Below are positions 33,324-43,500 of a DNA stretch of 64,000 nt, piece by piece. The stretch's first letter is position 1; each line of letters opens with the position of its first letter. The position numbers and the translations under genes were made by a program. The notes under the pieces are model-generated. The model saw only the letters and a list, made by a program, of their open reading frames with translations, did no database searches and was not told the DNA's origin. The DNA is from Streptomyces olivaceoviridis (GTDB lineage Bacteria; Actinomycetota; Actinomycetes; Streptomycetales; Streptomycetaceae), in contig NZ_BMUI01000002.1 in the NCBI RefSeq assembly GCF_014650115.1, forward strand, positions 186,001 to 250,000, in the 5' to 3' direction.

Positions 33324-34562
33324 TCAGGACACCGGGCGCGAATCCGCCCAAGCCAGCTCGAATTCCTCGCGATAGGTCGGGAAGAGACCGACTTCACCCA
33401 CATCATCCGACTTGACCAGCCGGCTGCCGTTGCGCAGCACCAGCACCGGCGACTCCATCCCCCGCGCCCCGCGCAGATAGGACTGCACCACGGCGATGCC
33501 GTCGGCGCCGTCGCCGTCCACCAGGTAGGCGGTGAAGCGGGGCGTCTCGTCGTACACCTGGATCTCGAACGCGCCCGGGTCGCGCAGCCGGGACCGCACC
33601 CGGCGCATGTGCAGGATGTTCATCTCCACCGAGCGGCTCAGTTCGCCCCGCTTCATCCCGAGTTCACGTTCGCGGCGCTTGACCGAGCTGGAGGCGGGGT
33701 TGAGGAAGAGCAGCCGTACCCGGCAGCCGCTCTCGGCGAGCCGGACCAGGCGCCGCCCGGAGAAGTTCTGCACCAGCAGGTTGAGGCCGATGCCGATGGC
33801 GTCGAGCCGGCGGGCGCCGCCGAAGATGTCCTCGGCCGGGAACTGGCGCAGCAGCCGCACCCGGTCGGCGTGGACGGCGACGACGTCGGCGTACCGGTCG
33901 CCGACCAGGTCCTCGACCGCGTCGACGGGCAGCCGGCGCGCCGAGGGGACGTCACCGCCGGCGCCGAGCATCTCCAGCAGCCGGGCGGAGGCCCGCTCGG
34001 CCTGGCTGAGGACCGCCTCGGACAGGGCCCGGTTGCGGGAGACGACGTTGCGGGTGACCTCCAGCTCGTCCAGGGCGAGTTCGAGGTCCCGGCGCTCGTC
34101 GAAGTACGGCTCGAAGCACGGCCAGTGCTGCACCACCAGCTCGCGCAGCTGGGGCAGGGTGAGGAAGCTGAGCACGTTGTCGTCGGCCGGGTCGAGCAGG
34201 TAGCCCTTGCGACGGCTGACTTCGCGGACGGCGACCGCGCGCTGCACCCACTCCTGCCCGGCCGGGCCGGCCGCCGCCACCACCCACTCGTCGCCGTGGA
34301 CGGGTTCGTAGATGGGCCGCAGCACGGCCGCCACGACCGCGCGCAGCCGCTGTTCGACGAGGTTCAGCCAGATGTAGGCCCGGCCGGCCCGCTGGGCGCG
34401 GGTGCGCACCTCGCGCCAGGCGTCGGCGTCCCAGTCCAGCTCCGGACCGATGGAACCCGCGTCCATCGGCCGGGCCAGGGACACCGCGCCGGGCGGGACG
34501 TCTGTGGAGTTCCCCTCGTGACCCTCGTCACCAGGAGGCAGCTCCAGCCCTCCCGAGCCCAC
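33324..34562 (-). CDS. SAV2148-type HEPN domain protein
   Basis: A 412-residue protein of a conserved streptomycete family known from memory as SAV2148-family HEPN proteins. The start VGSGGLELPPGDEGHEGNST at GTG 34562 is characteristic. The helical region includes LDWDADAWREVRTRAQRAGR, AYIWLNLVEQRLRAVVAAVL and YFDERRDLELALDELEVTRN with a VVSRNRALSEA tail. The last third is more beta-rich (VRLLFLNPASSSVKRRERE, ESPVLVLRNGSRLV). HEPN domains are often RNases, but I did not find a clear RxxxxH motif, so activity is uncertain. The preceding GGAAGG is distant (11 bases). Confidence 0.75.
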   Translation of the reverse strand: MGSGGLELPPGDEGHEGNSTDVPPGAVSLARPMDAGSIGPELDWDADAWREVRTRAQRAGRAYIWLNLVEQRLRAVVAAVLRPIYEPVHGDEWVVAAAGPAGQEWVQRAVAVREVSRRKGYLLDPADDNVLSFLTLPQLRELVVQHWPCFEPYFDERRDLELALDELEVTRNVVSRNRALSEAVLSQAERASARLLEMLGAGGDVPSARRLPVDAVEDLVGDRYADVVAVHADRVRLLRQFPAEDIFGGARRLDAIGIGLNLLVQNFSGRRLVRLAESGCRVRLLFLNPASSSVKRRERELGMKRGELSRSVEMNILHMRRVRSRLRDPGAFEIQVYDETPRFTAYLVDGDGADGIAVVQSYLRGARGMESPVLVLRNGSRLVKSDDVGEVGLFPTYREEFELAWADSRPVS

Positions 34563-34655
34563 CCGTGCACCGCCTTCCGCTCCCCCGGGCCTTTCCCGTC
34601 TCAACGATCAAGGAAGGGTACTCCGCGAGCGGTCGGCGGTGCAGCCGGATGGACA

Positions 34656-34671
34656 GGTCGGTTTCCCGACC
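34656..34671 (-). terminator. Weak hairpin after amine oxidase gene
   Basis: GGTCGG-TTTC-CCGACC forms a 6-bp stem with a tetraloop 8 bp beyond the stop codon of the minus-strand amine oxidase gene. It is a candidate terminator only. Confidence 0.4.
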
Positions 34672-34678
34672 GCCGTGC

Positions 34679-36025
34679 TCAACTACGCCATTCCCAGTGT
34701 CCGTTCTGCCATGCCAGCTCCTTGGGCGTGAGCGGATTCATAGCCGTGACGTCCCGCGGGGCGATGGAGAAGCCCTGCCAGTGGACCGGCATGGGCTGCT
34801 GGTCCTCGTCCCGGGCGATGTGGTGGAAACCGACGTTCACCCAGACCACGGGGTGTGTGAGGGTCTGGCCGCCCACCCACTTGTCGACGGACTTCGGGTG
34901 GCCGGTCGCGCACGTCGGGTTGTTGCTGGCGAACAGCTCGCACTTGTCGTACTCGGTGACGTACATGTCGTGCTTGGTGAAGCTGCGGCCCGGGTACTTG
35001 GTGGTCGGCCCGGGGACCAGCTCGTACGAACGCGCGTGGCCGTCCTTGTTCTTGCCGGTGGCGCTGACCACCCGCCACCAGCGGTAGGTCTTGTAGTCGC
35101 CGGCGAGTTCCTTGCCGACCTTGGTGCGGGTGGTCCTGGCGGTCGGACCCTCCCGCCCGGCGGGGGCGCTGACGGTGGAGTCGTACTGCTCGACCTTCGT
35201 CTTCGACGAGCCGTCGAGGCCGAAGTCGAGCCGCCAGAAGACGTTGTGGCTGTGGCTGGTGGCGTAGTCCCGGGCGTTCTTGCCGATGGGCCAGCCGCGT
35301 CCGTCCTGGGCGTTGTAGTCGTCGAAGGAGAGGCTGCCGGTCGCGCCGACGTTCATGTTGATCGTGCCGTCGTCCTGGAAGCGCCACTCGGTGATGTACT
35401 CGTACCAGCCGACCTGGTTGACCGTGTAGACCAGCAGGTCCTTGCCCTGCTGCTGGTAGGTCTTGCCCGACTGGAAGAGGTCGTGCATCCGGTAGGCGTG
35501 GCCGCGGGAACGGGTGGTCGTGCACAGGCCCTTGACGTTCGGGTGGCCCGGGTCGCCGTCCGGGACCTTGACGGTCTTGATGGTGCCGCCGGGGCACTCG
35601 CCGGGCGACAGCTCCATCAGCTCCTGGGCGAAGTCCTGGCCCGTCAGGTCGTAGTACTCGTGCTTCCCGTCGTCGTACGGGACGTGGATCTGGCCGAGTC
35701 TGGCGCTGTTGAGTACCTTGATCGGCTTGGCCTCGCCCTTGGGCTGGTAGGAGATGTTCTCCAGGACGAGGCCGGCCTTGCTGTCGTAGCGCCAGCACAT
35801 CCGCCAGGTCGTGCCGGTGGTGAGCTTCTGTTCGATCGTGTAGGCGGTGCTACAGCCAGGGGCCGCCGCGGCGGGCGCGGTCTGCGGCCGGGCCGCGGCC
35901 GGACCGGCGAGCGTCGTCGCGCCGGCGGCCAGCGCGGCCAGGGACACTCCGACGGCCGCGGCCTTGCGGGCGGCACGGCCTCGGCCTCGCGGCCGGACCG
36001 CACCGGACAGGTGCTTCTCGGGCAT
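34679..36025 (-). CDS. Secreted copper amine oxidase-like catalytic domain, altered cofactor motif
   Basis: A 448-residue exported protein (GRAARKAAAVGVSLAALAAG signal) made only of the large beta-sandwich catalytic domain of copper amine oxidases. Copper ligands are visible as HSH (residues 258-260) and VNVGFHHIARDEDQQPMPVH (His 401/402). YYDLTG near residue 125 fits the catalytic Asp. The cofactor site differs from the family: instead of a T-x-x-N-Y-(D/E) topaquinone motif it reads NQVGWYEYITEW, with Trp in place of Asn before Tyr 208. Amine oxidation is therefore not certain. The upstream gene encodes what looks like the missing N2/N3 domains, 55 bp away on the same strand. Confidence 0.8.
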   Translation of the reverse strand: MPEKHLSGAVRPRGRGRAARKAAAVGVSLAALAAGATTLAGPAAARPQTAPAAAAPGCSTAYTIEQKLTTGTTWRMCWRYDSKAGLVLENISYQPKGEAKPIKVLNSARLGQIHVPYDDGKHEYYDLTGQDFAQELMELSPGECPGGTIKTVKVPDGDPGHPNVKGLCTTTRSRGHAYRMHDLFQSGKTYQQQGKDLLVYTVNQVGWYEYITEWRFQDDGTINMNVGATGSLSFDDYNAQDGRGWPIGKNARDYATSHSHNVFWRLDFGLDGSSKTKVEQYDSTVSAPAGREGPTARTTRTKVGKELAGDYKTYRWWRVVSATGKNKDGHARSYELVPGPTTKYPGRSFTKHDMYVTEYDKCELFASNNPTCATGHPKSVDKWVGGQTLTHPVVWVNVGFHHIARDEDQQPMPVHWQGFSIAPRDVTAMNPLTPKELAWQNGHWEWRS

Positions 36026-36079
36026 GAAGAGGTGACTCCCTTACCGGAGGTACGGGTGTGAAGGTCGGGCGGCGGCCGG

Positions 36080-36892
36080 TCAGCCGCGGTCGAGGGCGGC
36101 GGTCTTGCGGGCGCTCAGGTCGATCACGAGGTCCCTGGTGTCGATCCACGGCCCGTTGCGGACCTTGGAGAACAGCCGCACGCACCGGTGGACGCCGCAC
36201 TTGTCGAGCACCGCGGGCTGGGCGCCCGGCGAGGCCTCGTAGATCCCGCCGCTCAGCTCCAGTTGGTCCGGCGAGGTGAGTTCCTTGCCCGTGGCGTCCT
36301 TGTAGTCCGCCTTGAGACCCGCGCCCAGCGGGTCGGCGATCAGGATCCGGGCGGCCTCGGCGTTCTCGGCGCGGCTCGGCGGCGGCTGGACGCCGCGCTG
36401 GGTGCCGGTCTGCTCGACCTTCCCGGTCTTCAGGTTGACGGTCCTGGTGACGAGTGTGTCGTTCCCGTAGTCGTAGAAGGTCACGTCGGCGCGCCGTGGC
36501 GCGTCCGGGTCGTCCGCCTCGGCGGCCTCCGGCTCGGCGAGGTCGACGCTCAGCCGCTGCGGTCCGCGGTCGCCGCCGACGTCCCGGGCCGTGGCCGAAA
36601 GCCGTCCCGCCGCGGCGATCTTCTCGACCCGCCCCAGCTCGTCGTCGGTGAGCGGGTCACGGCCCGTGCCCTGCTTCCCCTCGGCCGGTGCCTGTTCCAC
36701 GACACCGGGCGGTGCGGCGTCCGGGTCCTGTCCGGCCTGCCGCGCGGCCCGCGTGCCGCCGCCGGCCCCTCCGGAGTCGTCCGCTCCCGCCGTGCCCGGC
36801 AAGGTGACCGCGACCATCGCGGCGGTTCCCGCCGCCGCGAGGGCCGCACCGGTCAGTACTTTGCCCAGATGGCGGTGGACTGTCTCACGCAC
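36080..36892 (-). CDS. Secreted protein resembling amine oxidase N2/N3 domains
   Basis: A 270-residue exported protein. The N-terminus VLTGAALAAAGTAAMVAVTL is a signal sequence and a Gly/Pro/Gln-rich linker follows. DPLTDDELGRVEKIAA recalls the HPLDPLT-EI start of amine oxidase domain N2. ADVTFYDYGNDTLVTRTVNL, KTGKVEQTGTQRGVQPPPSR, ENAEAARILIADPLGAGLKA and DYKDATGKEL resemble N3. The next gene encodes a matching catalytic domain, so the two may form a split enzyme outside the cell. This assignment rests on motif memory, not alignment. The GTG start has GGGGGAGAA immediately upstream. Confidence 0.65.
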   Translation of the reverse strand: MRETVHRHLGKVLTGAALAAAGTAAMVAVTLPGTAGADDSGGAGGGTRAARQAGQDPDAAPPGVVEQAPAEGKQGTGRDPLTDDELGRVEKIAAAGRLSATARDVGGDRGPQRLSVDLAEPEAAEADDPDAPRRADVTFYDYGNDTLVTRTVNLKTGKVEQTGTQRGVQPPPSRAENAEAARILIADPLGAGLKADYKDATGKELTSPDQLELSGGIYEASPGAQPAVLDKCGVHRCVRLFSKVRNGPWIDTRDLVIDLSARKTAALDRG

Positions 36893-37090
36893 ATTCTCCC
36901 CCTACTCCCCCTGGTCCCCGGGAGTACGTATCTGCCCCGCTGGTTCGGCGCACGGCGGGTACCAGAACCGCCGTGCGCACTGGTCACTGGATAAGAGGGC
37001 GGACGAGCCACGGGAGGTTGCGTCACTTTCGGACGAGACTCGGGGCCAAGGCGGCCCCCGGCGGACGGCACACCTGGGAGAGTCGTATCC

Positions 37091-39202
<2,112 letters not shown>

Positions 39203-39820
39203 GGAGCCGGGCCGTACGGTTCGCGCGCGTGCGGGAGTCGTTTCCGCGGGCGCGCGGGGCGTCTCGTACGCGCGCGTGGGGGCGGCCTCGTTAGTCGCGC
39301 ACGCGCGCGTGGGGGCTGTCACGTACGCGCGCGTGTCGACGTACCCGCGCGAGCGAGGGCCGTCTCGTACGCGCGCGTGCCGGGTGCGTCGGACGCACGC
39401 GCGCGTGGACGGGTGCGAGGGGTGTTTCGCGTGGGCGGCCGGTGACGACGCCCGGGTGAGGACCTGTCCCCCGGCCCGCGGCGGCCCCGGGTGGGCCAGA
39501 CGGGTGCCGGCGGCCCCGTGGGCGCGTCGCGGGGAAGGCGCGGCCCCCTGGCCGAGCGCGAGCGCGCCACCGGTCGGCTCTCGTCCGGACGACGAGCGGC
39601 GACACTGGCGAAGCGGACGATCGCCGTCGGCAGCCCGGCCCAGGTGGGACGCGCACGGCGGCGGCAGCGGTCCCGTCGGACCGGCCATCCGGCGGTGGGC
39701 GTCCCACGGCCGCGCCGCCCCTGCTTCCCGTCGTCCCCAGCGCTAGGAACCGGACACGCGCGCGTGATCCGGGCAGAGGTCGATGACACGAAAGACGGCG
39801 AGCGGGGTACGTAGCTTCCC
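39203..39820. other. 618-bp gap with clustered CACGCGCGCGTG elements
   Basis: No convincing gene lies between glgX and treY. The first 210 bp hold five copies of ACGCGCGCGTG starting at 39268, 39301, 39325, 39369 and 39397, plus a close variant at 39222. A seventh copy is at 39756, just upstream of treY. Several are embedded in CTCGTACGCGCGCGTG. The core is palindromic and strictly alternates purine and pyrimidine. The middle (39430-39740) is plain GC-rich DNA in which I see nothing. Confidence 0.7.
39222..39407. repeat. Cluster of six ACGCGCGCGTG-type palindromes
   Basis: Exact 11-mers lie at 39268-39278, 39301-39311, 39325-39335, 39369-39379 and 39397-39407; at 39300 and 39396 a leading C completes the 12-bp palindrome CACGCGCGCGTG. 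CGCGCGCGTG at 39222-39231 is a partial copy. Starts are 24 to 44 bp apart, so spacing is not regular. Alternating Py-Pu tracts of 12-16 bp are prone to Z-DNA. The same word recurs in the following 10 kb. Confidence 0.8.
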
Positions 39821-42190
39821 ATGACTTCTGCGCGACCCGGACCGGGGGTGCCCACGGCCACCTACCGGCTGCAGCTCCAGCCCGCGTTCCCGTTCGCCGC
39901 CGCCGAAGCGGCCGTACCGTACCTGGCGTCGCTCGGCGTCTCGCACCTGCACCTGTCCCCCGTCCTGGAGGCCGTCCCGGGCTCCGCGCACGGTTACGAC
40001 GTCGTGGACCACACGCGTGTGCGCGCGGAGCTGGGCGGCGAGGAGGGGTTGCGCGCGCTGGCGCGCACGGCGCACGAACACGGCCTCGGCCTGGTGGTGG
40101 ACATCGTGCCGAACCACATGGCGCTGGCCCCCCGGCACAACCCCGCCCTGTGGGAGGTGCTGCGCGAGGGACCCGACTCGCCCTACGCGCGCTGGTTCGA
40201 CATCGACTGGGAGGCGCAGGGCGGCCGGGTGCTGCTGCCGGTGCTCGGCGGCCCGGTCGGCTCCGAGTCGGCGCACCTCGTGGTCGACGGTGATGTGCTG
40301 CGCTACCACGACCACGCCTTCCCGCTCCGCACCGGCACCGAGCACCTGCCGCTGCCCCGACTGCTGGACGCCCAGTGGTACCGCCCGGTGTGGTGGCGGC
40401 TGGCCCGCACGGAGCTGAACTACCGGCGGTTCTTCAGCATCTCGGAGCTGATCGGGGTGCGGGTGGAGGATCCGGAGGTCTTCGACGCCACCCACGGCAC
40501 GATCCTGCGGCTGCTGGCGGAGGGCGTGTTCGACGGGCTGCGGATCGACCATCCCGACGGGCTCGCCGACCCCGACGGCTACCTCGCGCGGCTGCACGAG
40601 GCGACCGGCGGGCGCTGGACGGTCGTGGAGAAGATCCTGGCCGACGGCGAGCACCTGCCGGCCTCCTGGCCCGTCGCGGGCACCACGGGCTACGACGCCC
40701 TGCGGCACGTCGACGGCCTGTTCACGGACCGCACCGGGGCGTACGAACTGCTGGGCCGCTACCGGGCCTTCGCGGCCCCGCAGACGGACCGCGGCGGCAA
40801 CTGGGAGGCCACGGTCCGGCGGGCCGCGTACAAGGTGCTCACGCACGAGCTGGCCACCGAGACGGACCGGCTCACCCGGGTGGCGGCCCGGCTGTGCGCC
40901 GCCTCGCCCGACCTCTCGCTGCGCGACCGCGCGCCCTGGGCCCTGCGGACGGCCGTGGAGGAGCTGCTGGTCCGGATGCGGGTCTACCGGCCGTACGCCT
41001 CCGGTGACGCGTCCGCCGTGATCACCGAGGGGGCCGCCGAGGAGGCCCGGCTGGCCTTCGTGGTGCCCGAGGAGGCCGAGGCCGTCGGCGTCGTGCGCCG
41101 GCTGCTGGTCGAGCCGCCCGGTGACCCGTCGGCGCCGGACCACGCCGACCGGGTGGAGTTCCGGACCCGGTTCGCGCAGACCGCCTCGGCGCTGCGCGCC
41201 AAGTCGGTGGAGGACACGGCGTTCTACCGCTATGTGCCGCTGCTGTCGGCGACCGAGGTGGGCGGCGACCCGGGCAGCCCGGGGGTGTCGCCGGAGGAGT
41301 TCCACGCGTACTGCGCGCGCGTGCAGCGCGATCGGCCGCTCACCGGCACGGCCGTCTCCACGCACGACACCAAGCGCAGCGCGGACGTGCGCGCCGCGCT
41401 GGCCGTGCTCACGGAGTGCCCGGACCGCTGGGCGGAACTGCTCGCCGAGGTGACCCTGCCCGAGGAGGGCGTGCCGGACGGACAACTGGCCTGGGCGGCC
41501 TGGCAGACGGTGTTCGGGCTGGGGCCGGCCGAGGAGGAACGGGTCCAGCAGGCGCTGCTGAAGCATGTGCGCGAGGCGGGCATGTACACCAGCTGGACGG
41601 AACAGGAACCACCGTACGAGGAGGCGGTGGCGTCCTTCGTCGCCGCCGGGCCGTGCGGGCCGCCCGGCGAGCGCGTGGCGGCGTTCCGGAAGGCGTTGGA
41701 GCCGCACGTGCGGGCGAATGTCCTCGGCACCGCGCTGGTCCATCTGACGATGCCGGGGGTGCCGGACGTGTACCAGGGCACGGAGGGCGAGTACCGGGCG
41801 CTGGTGGACCCGGACAACCGGCGGCCGGTGGCGTTCCCGCCGGAGGCGCCCGGCGAGAAGGACGCGCTGACGGCGGCGGCACTGCGGCTGCGCGCCCGGC
41901 GCCCGGAGGCCTTCGGCGCGGACGCGTCGTACGAGCCGCTGACGGCCGATGGCCCGGCGGCCGACCACTGCCTGGCGTTCGCCCGCTCCGGATCGGTGGT
42001 CACGGTGGTGACCCGGCTGTCCCTGCGGCTCGGGGAGGCGGGCGGCTGGCAGGACACCCGTCTCCCGCTCCCGCCGGGCCGCTGGGCGGACGTCCTCGCT
42101 CCGGGCCGCGAGTTCACCGGCCGGGCGCCCGTGGCGGAGCTCCTGGACCGACTTCCGGTGGCCCTGCTGGAACGGGTGGCGGAGGACTGA
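39821..42190 (+). CDS. treY: Maltooligosyl trehalose synthase
   Basis: A 789-residue GH13 enzyme that isomerises the reducing-end alpha-1,4 bond of maltooligosaccharides to the alpha,alpha-1,1 bond of trehalose. PTATYRLQLQPAFPFAAAEA is the family start. LVVDIVPNHMALAPRHNP is region I, LRIDHPDGLADPDGYLARLH the nucleophile region, and WTVVEKILADGEHLPASWPV the acid region. LRAKSVEDTAFYRYVPLLS and STHDTKRSADVRAALAVL are strongly typical of TreY. TreZ, its partner, lies 5.6 kb downstream rather than adjacent. There is no clear Shine-Dalgarno sequence; a TACGTA box 7 bases upstream may make it leaderless. A CACGCGCGCGTG copy lies 55 bp upstream. Confidence 0.95.
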   Translation: MTSARPGPGVPTATYRLQLQPAFPFAAAEAAVPYLASLGVSHLHLSPVLEAVPGSAHGYDVVDHTRVRAELGGEEGLRALARTAHEHGLGLVVDIVPNHMALAPRHNPALWEVLREGPDSPYARWFDIDWEAQGGRVLLPVLGGPVGSESAHLVVDGDVLRYHDHAFPLRTGTEHLPLPRLLDAQWYRPVWWRLARTELNYRRFFSISELIGVRVEDPEVFDATHGTILRLLAEGVFDGLRIDHPDGLADPDGYLARLHEATGGRWTVVEKILADGEHLPASWPVAGTTGYDALRHVDGLFTDRTGAYELLGRYRAFAAPQTDRGGNWEATVRRAAYKVLTHELATETDRLTRVAARLCAASPDLSLRDRAPWALRTAVEELLVRMRVYRPYASGDASAVITEGAAEEARLAFVVPEEAEAVGVVRRLLVEPPGDPSAPDHADRVEFRTRFAQTASALRAKSVEDTAFYRYVPLLSATEVGGDPGSPGVSPEEFHAYCARVQRDRPLTGTAVSTHDTKRSADVRAALAVLTECPDRWAELLAEVTLPEEGVPDGQLAWAAWQTVFGLGPAEEERVQQALLKHVREAGMYTSWTEQEPPYEEAVASFVAAGPCGPPGERVAAFRKALEPHVRANVLGTALVHLTMPGVPDVYQGTEGEYRALVDPDNRRPVAFPPEAPGEKDALTAAALRLRARRPEAFGADASYEPLTADGPAADHCLAFARSGSVVTVVTRLSLRLGEAGGWQDTRLPLPPGRWADVLAPGREFTGRAPVAELLDRLPVALLERVAED

Positions 42191-42321
42191 GGGCACCGGG
42201 GCCGGCCCAGCGGGGGCGAGGGGGGTGTACGACCGCCCGGCGGGCGGTTGCCCCGGATGGCCGCGCGGCGAGCGGTCGCACGACACACGGCCGCCCGGCC
42301 GACGCACGCGCGGCACCCGCA

Positions 42322-42351
42322 CCACAGCCACAGCCACAGCCACAGCCACAG
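42322..42351. repeat. Five tandem CCACAG hexamers
   Basis: Five perfect CCACAG units lie in the 283-bp gap between convergent treY and the LysR gene. No gene was found in that gap. A short GC-rich inverted pair (CCGCCCGGCGGGCGG near 42232) could act as terminator. Confidence 0.8.
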
Positions 42352-42473
42352 GCCCGACGGTGCCGCGCGGCAGACGAGCGCACCACACGCGACTGCCGAG
42401 CCGACGGACGCGCGGCGCCCGGGCCGCGGTCGCCCGGTACACCGCTGTCCGCTGGGCGGCTTCCCGCACGCCG

Positions 42474-43400
42474 TCACGCCGCGGGCGGCGCGCAGTCCTC
42501 GTGCGGGCCGTGGGGGCCCGGGGACGGCCAGGCCGCGCGCAGGAGGTCCACGAAGGCCGCGGCGGCGCCCGTGGGCGGCACGCGCGCGTAGACGGTCAGG
42601 GAGCGCTTCCAGGGCGGGTCGGGGGTGAGGACCACGCAGTCCTCGCCGACGGCACCCCGCACGATGTGGGCGGGCGCGGCGCACACCCCGACGCCGGCGG
42701 CGGCCATGCGGACGGCCGTCGAGGTGTGCTCGGTCCACACGGCGGTCCGGGGCCGGAACCCGGCGCTCGCGCAGGCCCGGTCCAGGAAGCGTTCGCCGTG
42801 CACGACGGGTTCCATGGCGCAGCGGATCCAGGCGTGGTCGGCGAGTTCCGGGAGCGTGACCGTCGTACGCCCCGCGAGCCGGTCGTCGAAGGGCACGACG
42901 AGGACGACCTCCTCCTCGCCGACGGGCACGACGGTGCCGGGCCGCCCGGACGGCTCGGGGCCGACGGCGAGGTCGGCGGTGCCCCGCTGCACCGCCTCCT
43001 CCAGGGCCTCGGCGGTGGCGTACTCGTGCAGGCGCAGCAGGACCCTGGGGTGAGCCGCGCGCCAGCGGGCGAAGACGTCGGGCAGAGTGCCGACCGCGAG
43101 GGAGTGCAGGGCCGCGACATGCAGTTCGCCGCCCTCGGCGCCGACGGTGGCGCGGGCCGCGCGGCGGGCCTGGGCCGCGCTGCGGACGGCGAGTTCGGCG
43201 TGGGGCAGGAAGGCGCGGCCCATCGGGGTGAGGCGCACGCCCCGGGGCAGGCGCTCCAGCAGGGCGCCGCCGACCGACTTCTCCAGTGCCTTGATCTGGT
43301 GCGAGAGCGCGGGCTGGGTGACGTGCAGGGCGTCCGCCGCGCGCGTGAACGACGCCTCCTGGACGACCGTCACGAAGTACTCCATCTGGCGCAGGCTCAC
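42474..43400 (-). CDS. LysR-family transcriptional regulator
   Basis: A 308-residue LTTR. The N-terminal winged helix is classic: RQMEYFVTVVQEASFTRAAD, ALHVTQPALSHQIKALEKSV and LLERLPRGVRLTPMGRAFLP. The ligand-binding domain follows from about residue 90 (ELHVAALHSLAVGTLPDVFA). GTG 43400 follows GGGGAGGGGGCC. It is divergent from the lipoamide-dehydrogenase-like gene. The 100-bp gap holds an inverted repeat suited to an LTTR dimer pair, so control of that gene is likely. The effector is unknown. Confidence 0.9.
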   Translation of the reverse strand: MSLRQMEYFVTVVQEASFTRAADALHVTQPALSHQIKALEKSVGGALLERLPRGVRLTPMGRAFLPHAELAVRSAAQARRAARATVGAEGGELHVAALHSLAVGTLPDVFARWRAAHPRVLLRLHEYATAEALEEAVQRGTADLAVGPEPSGRPGTVVPVGEEEVVLVVPFDDRLAGRTTVTLPELADHAWIRCAMEPVVHGERFLDRACASAGFRPRTAVWTEHTSTAVRMAAAGVGVCAAPAHIVRGAVGEDCVVLTPDPPWKRSLTVYARVPPTGAAAAFVDLLRAAWPSPGPHGPHEDCAPPAA

Positions 43401-43442
43401 GTCCCCGGCCCCCTCCCCGTCCTCCCATGAAGATCGTGCATG

Positions 43443-43470
43443 GAGTCCACAAGAACATTGCCTTGGACTC
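43443..43470. promoter_or_regulatory. Inverted repeat in the LysR / flavoprotein divergent promoter
   Basis: GAGTCCA (43443-43449) and TGGACTC (43464-43470) are perfect inverted 7-mers 14 bp apart, extended by flanking CATG on both sides. They lie midway between the divergent starts, 31 bp before ATG 43501, as expected for a LysR-type operator. Confidence 0.55.
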
Positions 43471-43500
43471 ATGACAAGGGGTGGACGGAGGGTGGATGCC

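Noticed and set aside
39222..39407. Possible CRISPR-like array
   Set aside because: The repeated word is only 11-12 bp and palindromic, spacing varies from 24 to 44 bp, and no cas genes are present.
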